Source of the DNA: Acidobacteriota bacterium
GTDB taxonomy: Bacteria > Acidobacteriota > Blastocatellia > Pyrinomonadales > Pyrinomonadaceae
Assembly: GCA_023391155.1 (NCBI GenBank)
Contig: JAEWBM010000025.1
Location: 1-39,667 of the forward strand
Length of the DNA stretch: 39,667 nt
Direction: 5' to 3'
Shown here: piece by piece, positions 1 to 7,342 of the stretch
Layout of the letters: each line of letters starts with the position of its first letter
Position numbering within the stretch: the first letter of the stretch is position 1
The notes under the pieces: model-generated
The model's input: the letters and a program-made list of their open reading frames with translations, nothing else
Told to the model about the DNA's origin: nothing
Database searches by the model: none
Translations under genes and position numbers: made by a program

Positions 1-57
1 GTCCAGAACTTCGGCGTCTCGACCGACGACCCGATCGTTGCAGCCGCAAGGCCGTAA
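1..57 (+). CDS. C-terminal end of an unknown protein (partial)
   Basis: The first 18 codons in frame 1 are open and end at a TAA (55-57); the last residues read DDPIVAAARP. The gene begins outside the window, so no family can be named. A strong hairpin with a T-run follows 57 bases later, which fits a real gene end. It converges on rnhB. Confidence 0.5.
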   Translation, partial: VQNFGVSTDDPIVAAARP

Positions 58-113
58 ACAGAGCAATTCGCCGGAAAGGGCGGCGCCGCTTCCCTTTCCG
101 CATACCAAACAGC

Positions 114-150
114 AAACTGCCGGCCCCAAACGGGCCGGCAGTTTTTGTTT
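114..150. terminator. Bidirectional intrinsic terminator
   Basis: A perfect 13-bp inverted repeat (114-126 pairs with 132-144) with a 5-base loop. On the plus strand it runs into TTTTTGTTT; on the minus strand the AAA arm and preceding A-rich bases give a T-rich tail. It can end both the partial plus-strand gene and the ffh-rnhB operon, whose last stop is at 169. Confidence 0.85.
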
Positions 151-168
151 ACTGGAATGTAAGTCCGC

Positions 169-840
169 TCAGAACAAGGAAGCCGGTCCTTGAACCGCTT
201 CTTCTTTGCAAACCCCGCGAAAGCTCCTGCGATGAAGCGGGCAAGGTCCGAGCTTGGTGAGGGCCTCGTAATGCTGACGGGTCCCGTAGCCCATATGGCT
301 CGAAAAGCCGTAATCGGGAAACTCCGAATCGTACCGTTCCATCATCTCGTCTCGATGCACCTTTGCCAGAATTGATGCTGCAGCGATCGAATACGAGATC
401 GAGTCGCCTTTGATTATCGCTCGCTGCGGCAGCCGGACGTCGCGAAGTTCGAGGGCGTCGATAAGAAGAAAATCAGCAGCGGGTTGAAGGGCGGCCAGTG
501 CCGCACGCATTGCCTGCTTGGTCGCCTCGAGGATATTTATACGGTCTATCGTCGCAGCGTCGATCTCAGCGATCGCAAATGCCGCTGCCGTCTCCCTTAG
601 CTCCGCCGCGATCTCGGATCGCTGCTTTGCCGTAAGCTTTTTCGAATCGTTGATCGCCGCAGGAACCGATTTGTCAGGGTCGAGTATGCACGCCGCAGCA
701 ACCACCGGCCCGGCAAGACATCCGCGCCCGACCTCGTCCAGGCCGGCAATAAAGCTATATCCTTCGCCCCGCGCTTGGTCCTCAAAATCAAAGCCGATGA
801 CCCACTGCTGAGCATCGGCTTGGAGTTTGAAATCGTTCAC
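169..840 (-). CDS. rnhB: Ribonuclease HII
   Basis: RNase HII cuts the RNA strand of RNA/DNA hybrids and removes single ribonucleotides from DNA. The 223-residue protein has the family signature GLDEVGRGCLAGPV near residue 33, with the catalytic Asp-Glu pair, then DSKKLT, and a later LLIDAL segment with a further acidic residue. The start codon is GTG at 840. It is the last gene of the ffh-trmD-rplS operon, a common position for rnhB beside rplS, and is followed by the terminator at 114-150. Length is normal for the family. Confidence 0.96.
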   Translation of the reverse strand: MNDFKLQADAQQWVIGFDFEDQARGEGYSFIAGLDEVGRGCLAGPVVAAACILDPDKSVPAAINDSKKLTAKQRSEIAAELRETAAAFAIAEIDAATIDRINILEATKQAMRAALAALQPAADFLLIDALELRDVRLPQRAIIKGDSISYSIAAASILAKVHRDEMMERYDSEFPDYGFSSHMGYGTRQHYEALTKLGPCPLHRRSFRGVCKEEAVQGPASLF

Positions 841-862
841 GGTGTTCTAAGAAGCAAAGAAA

Positions 863-1270
863 TCAGGATTTCGATGATGATACCATACCATATCCGCCAA
901 CCGGTTCCGTCTCAAACCGCTCGCCGAAACCGGCGATCATCGGGCGCCCTTTTGCGATCGCCGCCTGTACCGCCGGGAGTTTCAGTGACGCCTCGTGGCT
1001 TGCCTTATCGTCCCATACCTCGGTGATCCAGATGGCGTCGGGATCAGAGTTGTCCTTTGCGACAATGTAGCTGCGGCAGCCCGGCATTTCGTCTGTACCA
1101 TTCAGTAGTATCTCGATCAGTTCATCCCGCTTGCCCTCTGCGGCTTTCATCTTGCCGATCAATCCGTACATCTTTTCACCTCCGTGAACTATCTCACCGC
1201 GCGAAAAGAGGGCGTACGAGGATGCTGCACCGATGGCTGCAATAAACTCGCGACGCCCTATCTTTTGCAT
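863..1270 (-). CDS. ABM-domain (YgiN-like) monooxygenase, possible Tat-exported form
   Basis: Antibiotic biosynthesis monooxygenase fold: the core MYGLIGKMKAAEGKRDEL through residue ~120 matches small dimeric YgiN-like quinol monooxygenases or heme-degrading relatives. The full ORF (135 aa) adds a 33-residue N-terminus with GRREFIAAIGAASSY, which looks like a twin-arginine signal. However, an excellent Shine-Dalgarno (GGAGGTG, 1177-1183) sits 5 bases before an internal ATG at 1171, giving a 102-residue cytosolic form. The upstream ATG at 1270 has no good ribosome site. Either or both starts may be used. It lies 17 bases after rplS in the same operon. Substrate unknown. Confidence 0.8.
   Translation of the reverse strand: MQKIGRREFIAAIGAASSYALFSRGEIVHGGEKMYGLIGKMKAAEGKRDELIEILLNGTDEMPGCRSYIVAKDNSDPDAIWITEVWDDKASHEASLKLPAVQAAIAKGRPMIAGFGERFETEPVGGYGMVSSSKS
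1177..1183 (-). promoter_or_regulatory. Strong internal ribosome binding site in the ABM gene
   Basis: Minus-strand GGAGGTG followed by AAAAG and ATG (1169-1171). Inside the longer frame the same bases encode Gly-Gly-Glu-Lys. It decides in favour of a 102-residue product, or of two products from one gene. Confidence 0.7.
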
Positions 1271-1287
1271 AGGCTTATGATGCCCTT

Positions 1288-1659
1288 TTACTTGCCTGCC
1301 TTGGCTCCCTTGTTCCGCGTATCCTTTTCCTTGATGCGGGCCGCCTTGCCTCGGAGTTCACGCAGATAATAAAGCTTTGCACGACGAACGCGCCCGCGGC
1401 GAACAACGTCGATGTGGTCTACCACGGTCGCGTGCAGCGGGAAGATGCGCTCGACGCCGACGCCGAAGCTCACCTTGCGGACGGTTATCGTCTCACGGGC
1501 TCCGCCGTGTTTGCGTGCGATGCAGACGCCCTCGAAGACCTGAAGACGTTCCTTGTTGCCTTCCTTGATGCGCACGTGGACCTTGACCGTGTCACCGGGC
1601 TGAAAAGCGGGGATGTTCTCCCGCAGCTGTGTTTGTTCGATCGAATCTAAGCGGTTCAT
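1288..1659 (-). CDS. rplS: 50S ribosomal protein L19
   Basis: L19 sits at the 30S-50S interface. The 123-residue protein has the family features in order: FQPGDTVKVHVRIKEGNKERLQVFEG near residues 20-45 and the conserved FGVGVERIFPLH followed by a basic RRGRVRRAKLYYLRELRGKAARI tract. It follows trmD in the classic rpsP-rimM-trmD-rplS order. The 57-base leader between trmD and rplS holds a GC-rich inverted repeat (1667-1672 with 1685-1690), which could be a structured leader. No clear Shine-Dalgarno is visible before the ATG. Confidence 0.98.
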   Translation of the reverse strand: MNRLDSIEQTQLRENIPAFQPGDTVKVHVRIKEGNKERLQVFEGVCIARKHGGARETITVRKVSFGVGVERIFPLHATVVDHIDVVRRGRVRRAKLYYLRELRGKAARIKEKDTRNKGAKAGK

Positions 1660-1716
1660 ATATTTTGCGGCCAGAGGTCAGAGGGGCCGCTTTGGGCCGC
1701 CGTCTCACATTCACCA

Positions 1717-2418
1717 TTATTCTCCTTCCAAAAGATCTGGTCTGTTTCGTTTAGTTTTTTCAAGCGCCTTTTCCCGGCGCCATTTTTCAATTTCTTCGTG
1801 GTGGCCGCTCAGCAGCACATCCGGAACTTTCATCCCGAGAAAATCAGCGGGCCGCGTGTAATGCGGATAGTCGAGCAACCCGTCCGAGAACGAATCGTTC
1901 AATGCCGATGTCTCGCTGCCCAACGCTTCCGGCAGCAGCCGTACTATCGCATCGACAAGCACCACCGCAGCCGGCTCTCCGCCCGACAGAACATAGTCGC
2001 CGATCGAGATCTCATCCGTGACCAGTGCGTCGTTCACCCTCTCGTCGACCCCTTCATAGCGGCCGCATATTACGACCAGACGCTCGATCGATTCGGCGAG
2101 TTCGCGTACCCGCGGCTGCTTCAGCGGCTCGCCCTGCGGAGTGAGCATCGCTACCCGCACGTCGGGTGGATATTCGTCGCGATGCCTCGCACCCAATAGG
2201 CTCTCTATCGCTGCAAAGATCGGCTCAGGCTTTAGCACCATTCCGTCGCCGCCGCCAAATGGCCGATCGTCGACCATCTTGTGCTTGTCGGTCGCATATT
2301 CGCGGATGTCATGGATCTCGATGTCCACGATACCGGCAAGCTTGGCCCGGCGAATGATCCCAAAATCAAAGACCTGCGTGAAAAATTCCGGAAATATTGT
2401 CAGTACGTCAATTCGCAT
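1717..2418 (-). CDS. trmD: tRNA (guanine37-N1)-methyltransferase
   Basis: TrmD uses SAM to methylate G37 next to the anticodon and prevents +1 frameshifting. The SPOUT trefoil-knot motifs are present: VICGRYEGVDERV, then ISIGDYVLSGGEPA and LLPEALGSETS. The start is set at the ATG at 2418 because MRIDVLTIFPEFF is the family N-terminus. A longer in-frame ORF (to 2526) would overlap rimM and add an unrelated Arg-rich stretch. 233 residues, usual length. The start lies 25 bases after the rimM stop. Confidence 0.97.
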   Translation of the reverse strand: MRIDVLTIFPEFFTQVFDFGIIRRAKLAGIVDIEIHDIREYATDKHKMVDDRPFGGGDGMVLKPEPIFAAIESLLGARHRDEYPPDVRVAMLTPQGEPLKQPRVRELAESIERLVVICGRYEGVDERVNDALVTDEISIGDYVLSGGEPAAVVLVDAIVRLLPEALGSETSALNDSFSDGLLDYPHYTRPADFLGMKVPDVLLSGHHEEIEKWRREKALEKTKRNRPDLLEGE

Positions 2419-2443
2419 CGCGACGGGCTCCGGAACCCTCGTT

Positions 2444-2956
2444 CTAAAATTCGAGCAGCCCCTCGGGCGGATCGACCGTGATCTGCCGCGCCTCGAGGTC
2501 CACCTCGGTACATATAGCTTCAGCAAACGGGATCAGCAATTCACGCTCACCGCCGCCCACAACCAGCAGCTCAGTCCCGCCGGTCCGCATTAGGCTAGTC
2601 ACCTCTCCAAGCGGTTCGCCATTAGCGGTAACCACCCGGCAGCCTTCAAGCTCCCAATCAAAGAACTCACCCTCTTCCAGCTGGACGGCTTCATCCTCGG
2701 GCACGCAGATCTCGCTTCCCCGAAGGGCCTCGGCCTCTTCAACGCTGCTTGCCTCGGCAAATTTAAGCAGCATTCGCCCCTTTTGCTGTCGTGCCGATTC
2801 GATCTTCAGGCCGCGGTGCGAACCGTCGGGCATCACCCCGACAACGTCACCCAATCCCTCGAACCGCTCCGGAAAATCCGTCAGCAGGTCCGCCACGACA
2901 TCACCGCGAAGCCCATGCGGCCTGGCGACCCGAGCAATGGCGACCAGTTCGGACAT
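2444..2956 (-). CDS. rimM: 16S rRNA processing protein RimM
   Basis: RimM helps mature the 30S head, binding S19. The 170-residue protein begins with IARVARPHGLRGDV, the signature of the RimM N-terminal beta barrel, followed by a PRC-barrel domain from about residue 95 (EGEFFDWELEGCRVV to LLIPFAEAICTEVD). It lies between khpA and trmD with short gaps, as in most bacteria. Confidence 0.96.
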   Translation of the reverse strand: MSELVAIARVARPHGLRGDVVADLLTDFPERFEGLGDVVGVMPDGSHRGLKIESARQQKGRMLLKFAEASSVEEAEALRGSEICVPEDEAVQLEEGEFFDWELEGCRVVTANGEPLGEVTSLMRTGGTELLVVGGGERELLIPFAEAICTEVDLEARQITVDPPEGLLEF

Positions 2957-2966
2957 CTCAGCGAAC

Positions 2967-3203
2967 CTAGTCTTCGATCAGGTCCAGATGATAACGCTTG
3001 CCCGATTTCTGGCCGGAGAGAAACAGCAGGCTGCGTATCGCCTTGATCGTTCGCCCCTCGCGGCCGATCACCCGGCCGTAATCATCCTTGCCCACCTTCA
3101 CACTGATGCGGACGTTCTTTCCGCCGTCGGAATCTTCATAGACCTCGACCGCGTCAGCATCGCCGACGATCGCCTTGACCATCTTTTCGACAGCTTCTTT
3201 CAT
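2967..3203 (-). CDS. khpA: KH-domain RNA-binding protein KhpA (YlqC)
   Basis: A 78-residue single KH domain protein. The RNA-binding loop is seen as VIGREGRTI (GxxG = GREG) around residues 45-53. The family usually lies between rpsP and rimM, exactly as here. In Firmicutes KhpA pairs with KhpB and affects cell size and RNA metabolism; that role is only inferred for this organism. Confidence 0.94.
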   Translation of the reverse strand: MKEAVEKMVKAIVGDADAVEVYEDSDGGKNVRISVKVGKDDYGRVIGREGRTIKAIRSLLFLSGQKSGKRYHLDLIED

Positions 3204-3234
3204 AGCGCCTCCGTCCGCATCGCCCGCTTCAGGG

Positions 3235-3483
3235 CTATTCAGCCGCTTCCGCAGGGTTATTCTTGATCAGGCTCGCCACCGTCTCGGTCGGCTGGGCACC
3301 GACACCGATCCAATATTGGATACGGTCGTGCTTCAGCGCCACCTCTGCCGGGTCCGTCATCGGATTATATGTGCCGAGATTCTCAAGATATTTACCGTCC
3401 CGCTTGGAACGCTTTTCTTTTACAACAACGCGGTAAAAGGGCTTGCCCTTTGCACCGATCCTCATCAAACTGATCGCTAACAT
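3235..3483 (-). CDS. rpsP: 30S ribosomal protein S16
   Basis: S16 stabilises the 30S body during assembly. The chosen start is the ATG at 3483: MLAISLMRIGAKGKPFYRVV aligns with the usual S16 N-terminus, and GGAG lies just upstream. An in-frame start 21 bases earlier (3504) would add seven residues not seen in the family. GTYNPMTDP is the conserved central motif. 82 residues, normal. It lies 28 bases after ffh. Confidence 0.96.
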   Translation of the reverse strand: MLAISLMRIGAKGKPFYRVVVKEKRSKRDGKYLENLGTYNPMTDPAEVALKHDRIQYWIGVGAQPTETVASLIKNNPAEAAE

Positions 3484-3511
3484 AATTTCTCCGTAAACGC
3501 CCAAACGAACG

Positions 3512-5005
3512 CTACTTTTTTTTCTTGTGCCTCTTTTTCTTTTTGAGTTTTCGTGAAACCGGCTGGTCGCCCGGATCGTCGTCCATTCCAGAGCCCAGCA
3601 TTCCGGCGAGCCCGCCCATACCGCCGGGGCCGCCCATCATTCCGCCCAGGCCGCCCGCAAGGCCGCCCATCATCTTTTTACCCAGCCCGCCGAATAGGCC
3701 GCCCTTGTTAAGCTGCGACATCATCTTGCGCATCTGCTCGTATTGGCGAATTAGCTGGTTCACCTCCGCGATCGTTGTACCCGAGCCGCCCGCGATGCGG
3801 GTCTTGCGGCTCGCGTCGAGCAGGCGGTGGTCGTTCCGCTCCGCCTTGGTCATCGAATCGATGATCGCCTCGGTCTTTTTCATCTGCTGGTCGACCTCGG
3901 CCGATTGCTCGTCCGAGAGCGAAATGCCGCCGGTCATCTGTTCCGGCAGCATCTTCATTAACTTCGACATCGACCCGAGTTTCTTGAATTGGCCGAGCTG
4001 AGCACGAAAATCCTCAAGCGTAAACTGGTTACGCGTCATTTTCATCAGCTGGGCCTGGGCCTCTTCTTCGTCGATCTTGCCCTGAACCTCTTCGATCAAG
4101 GTGAGGACATCACCCATTCCGAGGATCCGCTGGGCGATACGGTCCGGATAGAAAGGCTCGATCGCGTCGTATTTCTCCCCGACGCCGACAAACTTGACCG
4201 GCTGGCCGATCACCTGCCGAATCGATAGCGCCGCCCCGCCGCGGGCGTCGCCGTCCATCTTCGTTAGGACGACGCCGGTGATACCGACACGTTCGTGAAA
4301 CACTTCCGCCGATCGTACCGCGTCCTGCCCCGTCATCGCATCCGCGACGAACAGTACCTCAAGCGGTCGGGTCTCCGCCTTTATCTGCTCGAGCTCGGCC
4401 ATCAGCTCGTCATCAATGTGCAGCCGGCCGGCCGTATCGATGAGCAGCGTGTCATAGCCCATCTCCTGCGAATGCTTCATCGCACCGCGGACGAGCGTCA
4501 TCGGGTCGTTAGTTTCCTTATCCTGATAGACGGGTATGCCGACCGCACCGCCGACCACGCGAAGCTGTTCCCGTGCTGCGGGGCGATAAACGTCTACTGA
4601 AACGAGCAGCGGTTTGCGGTCCTGGTTAGCGGCAAGCCATTTCGAGATCTTACCCGTCGAGGTAGTCTTACCGGAGCCCTGCAGCCCGACGATCATCACC
4701 ACGTTCGGGATCTGCTTCGTAAATACCAGCCGCGAAGAGGTGCCGCCCATCAGCTCGACCAGCTCGTCATAAACGATCTTAACGACCTGCTCGTGCGGAT
4801 TGAGCCCCTGCCAGACCTCTTGGCCCTCTGCCTTTGCTCGGACAGCCTCTACAAAATCTTTCGCGACCTTATAATTGACGTCCGCCTCGAGCAGCGCCAT
4901 CCGTATTTCGCGCAGCGCCGCATCCACGTGCTCGGGCGTCAATTTGCCCTGGCCACGCAGATTTTTCAGCGTTCGCTTAAGTTTATCGGACAGCGATTCG
5001 AACAT
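3512..5005 (-). CDS. ffh: Signal recognition particle GTPase Ffh (SRP54)
   Basis: Ffh binds 4.5S RNA and signal sequences and docks with FtsY for co-translational membrane insertion. Domains in order: N helical bundle (1-~90), G domain with P-loop GLQGSGKTTS near residue 108, DTAGR, and TKMDGDARGG, then the M domain with Met-rich helices (MSKLMKMLPEQMTGG). The C-terminus is long, Gly/Met-rich, and ends in a lysine-rich tail of about twelve residues. 497 residues. First gene of the operon, with a sigma70-type promoter at 5042-5070. Confidence 0.98.
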   Translation of the reverse strand: MFESLSDKLKRTLKNLRGQGKLTPEHVDAALREIRMALLEADVNYKVAKDFVEAVRAKAEGQEVWQGLNPHEQVVKIVYDELVELMGGTSSRLVFTKQIPNVVMIVGLQGSGKTTSTGKISKWLAANQDRKPLLVSVDVYRPAAREQLRVVGGAVGIPVYQDKETNDPMTLVRGAMKHSQEMGYDTLLIDTAGRLHIDDELMAELEQIKAETRPLEVLFVADAMTGQDAVRSAEVFHERVGITGVVLTKMDGDARGGAALSIRQVIGQPVKFVGVGEKYDAIEPFYPDRIAQRILGMGDVLTLIEEVQGKIDEEEAQAQLMKMTRNQFTLEDFRAQLGQFKKLGSMSKLMKMLPEQMTGGISLSDEQSAEVDQQMKKTEAIIDSMTKAERNDHRLLDASRKTRIAGGSGTTIAEVNQLIRQYEQMRKMMSQLNKGGLFGGLGKKMMGGLAGGLGGMMGGPGGMGGLAGMLGSGMDDDPGDQPVSRKLKKKKRHKKKK

Positions 5006-5041
5006 ATAGGCACACTTCGGCTACAAGAGTCGAAACTATAA

Positions 5042-5070
5042 ATACTAAGTGTTTACCGCGTAGGTGTCAA
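5042..5070 (-). promoter_or_regulatory. Promoter of the ffh-rnhB operon
   Basis: Minus strand TTGACA (5065-5070), 17-base spacer, TAGTAT (5042-5047). The predicted transcription start is near 5035, leaving a leader of about 30 bases before the ffh ATG. -35 is perfect; -10 matches 4 of 6. Confidence 0.65.
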
Positions 5071-5146
5071 GAAATGAGGCACCTGATCACCGTTCTCCGC
5101 GTCGATGGAATAGCGCTTGCATCTCACCATTTGGAACTTAACGAAT

Positions 5147-5165
5147 GTGTAGTGAAACGCTACAC
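5147..5165 (+). repeat. Small inverted repeat upstream of the BON lipoprotein
   Basis: GTGTAG (5147-5152) and CTACAC (5160-5165) with a 7-base loop, 30 bases before the lipoprotein start. It could be an operator or a leader hairpin. Nothing in the sequence decides between them. Confidence 0.35.
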
Positions 5166-5195
5166 GCTAGTTTTTGTGAGGAAACAGGAGGAATT

Positions 5196-5732
5196 ATGAA
5201 GTTTCGACATATTTTTATGTATCTTGGGGCGGTTATCTTGTCGGCTGCGGCTTCCGCAGCTTGCGATTCGTCTCCCGCCAACACGAGCGCAAACGTGAAT
5301 GTCAATGCAAACAGCAACACGGCCGTGCTTGTAAATTCGAACGCTGTCGCTACACCGCGTGACGACGATGAAGTGACGCGAGAGGAATACGACCGCGATC
5401 GTGCTCGGTATGAAGGCGAAAAGGACGATGATGACACCATCGGCCAGGGTGCGAATGACAGTTGGATCTGGTTCAAGACCCGAACGGCACTTGCCGCGGC
5501 TGACGATCTTCGCGATTCGACCATCAACGTCGACGTTCAGAACGACAGGATCACACTCAAAGGTTCGGTAGCCACCGCTGCTCAAAAGGCCCAGGCTGAA
5601 AAAGTAGCCGAGGGTATCGAAGGCCAGAAAGGCGTAACCAATAATCTGCAGGTCAGGCCGGACGATTCGCTAGCGAATCAAATGACCGGCAGCGATGAAG
5701 ATGATGAACGGTCGAACTCGAATTCGCGTTAG
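5196..5732 (+). CDS. BON-domain lipoprotein
   Basis: The start ATG at 5196 follows a strong AGGAGGAATT ribosome site; a longer ORF from 5145 is rejected. The 178-residue product has a signal sequence (MKFRHIFMYLGAVILSAAAS) with a plausible but non-classical lipobox SAAC, then an Asn/Val-rich linker, an acidic DDDEVTREEYDRDRARYEGEK stretch, and one BON domain (about residues 90-155: ALAAADDLRDSTINVDVQN to GVTNNLQV). BON proteins such as OsmY bind membranes and protect the envelope under stress. The tail is acidic and Asn/Ser-rich. It stands alone and ends at a terminator. Confidence 0.88.
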   Translation: MKFRHIFMYLGAVILSAAASAACDSSPANTSANVNVNANSNTAVLVNSNAVATPRDDDEVTREEYDRDRARYEGEKDDDDTIGQGANDSWIWFKTRTALAAADDLRDSTINVDVQNDRITLKGSVATAAQKAQAEKVAEGIEGQKGVTNNLQVRPDDSLANQMTGSDEDDERSNSNSR

Positions 5733-5764
5733 AGCAGACCGAATTTCTAATAACTCCCAATTTA

Positions 5765-5792
5765 GGCGGGTCCCCACGGCCCGCCCTTTTTG
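5765..5792 (+). terminator. Intrinsic terminator after the BON lipoprotein
   Basis: GGCGGG (5765-5770) pairs with CCCGCC (5780-5785), then CTTTTTG. It lies between convergent genes and just before the MgtE stop. Confidence 0.75.
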
Positions 5793-5793
5793 T

Positions 5794-6813
5794 TCATAAC
5801 ACGAATGTTGCAAGGTTGAAATAATAAAGCAGCGTCAAAATGTCGGCGAGCGCCAGCGTAATTGGCCCGGCCGCTATCTTGGAATCTTCGTGAATAGCAT
5901 GAAGCAAGGTCGGTATGCTAAGGCCGACAAGTCCCGCTGTAAAGACAGATGCCATGATGCTCAGGCCGATCACCAGCGCCGCAAGCGGAGCGCCCTTCCA
6001 ACCGTAAGCGATCAGCCCTACCAGGACGCCGCATGCTACGCCCAGGAGCATCGTTGCAGCAGCCTCACGGCGAACCCATTCCAGAAAGCCTTTCAACGTC
6101 GGAGTCCCCATATGCAGGTTCTGTAGGGTGACCGTCATAGATTGAATGCTTACGCTTTCCCCAAGGGCAAGAACGAGGGTGATGAAAAACGCTAAGATGA
6201 TCGTCTCAGCAAGCGTCGCCTCGTAAAGCCCGGTAAGAAGCGCACAGATCGTTCCGCTAAGCATCGTCGCAAGAAGCCAGGGAAATCGGTACTGAAAGAT
6301 CCCAAAAGCCGATTTCCCTTTGATCTGCGAAATTCCATAGCCGATGATCTGGAACACGTCGTCAAAATGCGATCGTTCGGCAAAACTGATGGATTCCTGA
6401 GTGAAGATCCCGGCGTCGATAACTCCGGCTATTCGGCCGTCATCGTCCAATACAGGAAATGCTAGAAGCTTATGCTTAACGAACAACTCAAGCACATCCA
6501 TAACTTTGGCCGTATGCGGGATCGAAATTATGTTCGTCGACATAAGTGAGCTTATCCGCACATTAGGCATCGATGTCAGCAGGCGCCGCGTTGGCACTAT
6601 ACCGATCAACCGCTCCTCACTATCAAGTACATAGAAATAGACGATTCGCTCCCCGATCCCCTGGTACCGTATCACCCGCAGCGCCCCTTCCACCGTCAGC
6701 GTCTCATTCAAGCGCGGAAAATCGGACGTAACATACTTCAGGATCGGATCGTTCATATGATCCATACTGTTCGGATCGATCGTTCCGTGGATATTTATCT
6801 CATCAGGATTCAT
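5794..6813 (-). CDS. MgtE-like magnesium transporter lacking the N domain
   Basis: 339 residues: a tandem CBS pair (about 25-145: LKYVTSDFPRLN, RLIGIVPTRRLL, SSLMSTNIISI, LAFPVLDDDGRIAGVID) then the five-helix MgtE membrane domain (from about 180). The last helix GPITLALADILTLLYYF keeps the Asp at the Mg2+ pore position. In MgtE from Thermus the cytosolic N domain plus CBS gate the channel; here the N domain (~130 residues) is missing, so gating must differ. The usual pore stretch near STGGNAGSQ is replaced by ALGESVSIQS. A GGGGGGAGAGAG tract provides the ribosome site. A CBS-regulated divalent cation transporter with other specificity is possible. Confidence 0.85.
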   Translation of the reverse strand: MNPDEINIHGTIDPNSMDHMNDPILKYVTSDFPRLNETLTVEGALRVIRYQGIGERIVYFYVLDSEERLIGIVPTRRLLTSMPNVRISSLMSTNIISIPHTAKVMDVLELFVKHKLLAFPVLDDDGRIAGVIDAGIFTQESISFAERSHFDDVFQIIGYGISQIKGKSAFGIFQYRFPWLLATMLSGTICALLTGLYEATLAETIILAFFITLVLALGESVSIQSMTVTLQNLHMGTPTLKGFLEWVRREAAATMLLGVACGVLVGLIAYGWKGAPLAALVIGLSIMASVFTAGLVGLSIPTLLHAIHEDSKIAAGPITLALADILTLLYYFNLATFVL

Positions 6814-6891
6814 TCATCTCTCTCCCCCCTTTTAGGTCCGATGAAGACACTTGTAACCGGATCTTCAAATCGGAAAATCAATGGCGATTTG

Positions 6892-7299
6892 CTATGCGTT
6901 CCGGGCAAAAACGGGTGACGGTGGAGACCGATCTGATGAGGAGGTGAGCAAAAACTTTGAAGGGCCGTGCCGGATCCAGGGCTTGGTGCGTTGATCGTGC
7001 CAAACTTGCGGTGCAAGCTTCGGATCGACAATTGTTGCCCGGCCGACCGCTGCAACGTGCTTCGCCATGCTCTTTGTAAGATGCGAACTGACCTTTCGTT
7101 CTAGTGTCGACTGGACCTTGTCGTGCGGGTTGCTCGCGGCGCCCGACCCTATCGATGGTCTGCCCTTTGAGTCGCTCGCCGCAGCCTCTGAAAACGGAAG
7201 TAGACGAACCCCTTCACCCCGTGAAAAACACAGGCATACGAGTAAGATGAAGAGAAGGCCCCCAGTGCTGGCTCTTTCCCATCCCGAACGGGTCGTCAT
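6892..7299 (-). CDS. Small secreted hypothetical protein
   Basis: 135 residues with no family I recognise. The N-terminus (GGLLFILLVCLCFS) looks like a signal peptide or membrane anchor; the rest is Ser/Lys/Pro-rich with a basic central part (TLERKVSSHLTKSMAKHV). There is no Shine-Dalgarno, but a well-spaced promoter (TTCGCA-17-TATTAT) ends 6 bases before the ATG, which supports a leaderless gene. It lies 78 bases upstream of the MgtE-like gene on the same strand. An overlapping plus-strand ORF (7067-7309) has no support. Confidence 0.5.
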   Translation of the reverse strand: MTTRSGWERASTGGLLFILLVCLCFSRGEGVRLLPFSEAAASDSKGRPSIGSGAASNPHDKVQSTLERKVSSHLTKSMAKHVAAVGRATIVDPKLAPQVWHDQRTKPWIRHGPSKFLLTSSSDRSPPSPVFARNA

Positions 7300-7305
7300 A
7301 CCACA

Positions 7306-7334
7306 ATAATATCAGAGGAAAACCCGCGTGCGAA
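7306..7334 (-). promoter_or_regulatory. Promoter of the secreted hypothetical gene (leaderless type)
   Basis: Minus strand TTCGCA (7329-7334), 17-base spacer, TATTAT (7306-7311), then 6 bases to the ATG at 7299. Confidence 0.5.
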
Positions 7335-7342
7335 TGACAAGG

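Noticed and set aside
5131..5160. ECF sigma factor promoter (GGAACTT) upstream of the BON lipoprotein
   Set aside because: The -35-like GGAACTT is present but no matching -10 lies at the right distance.
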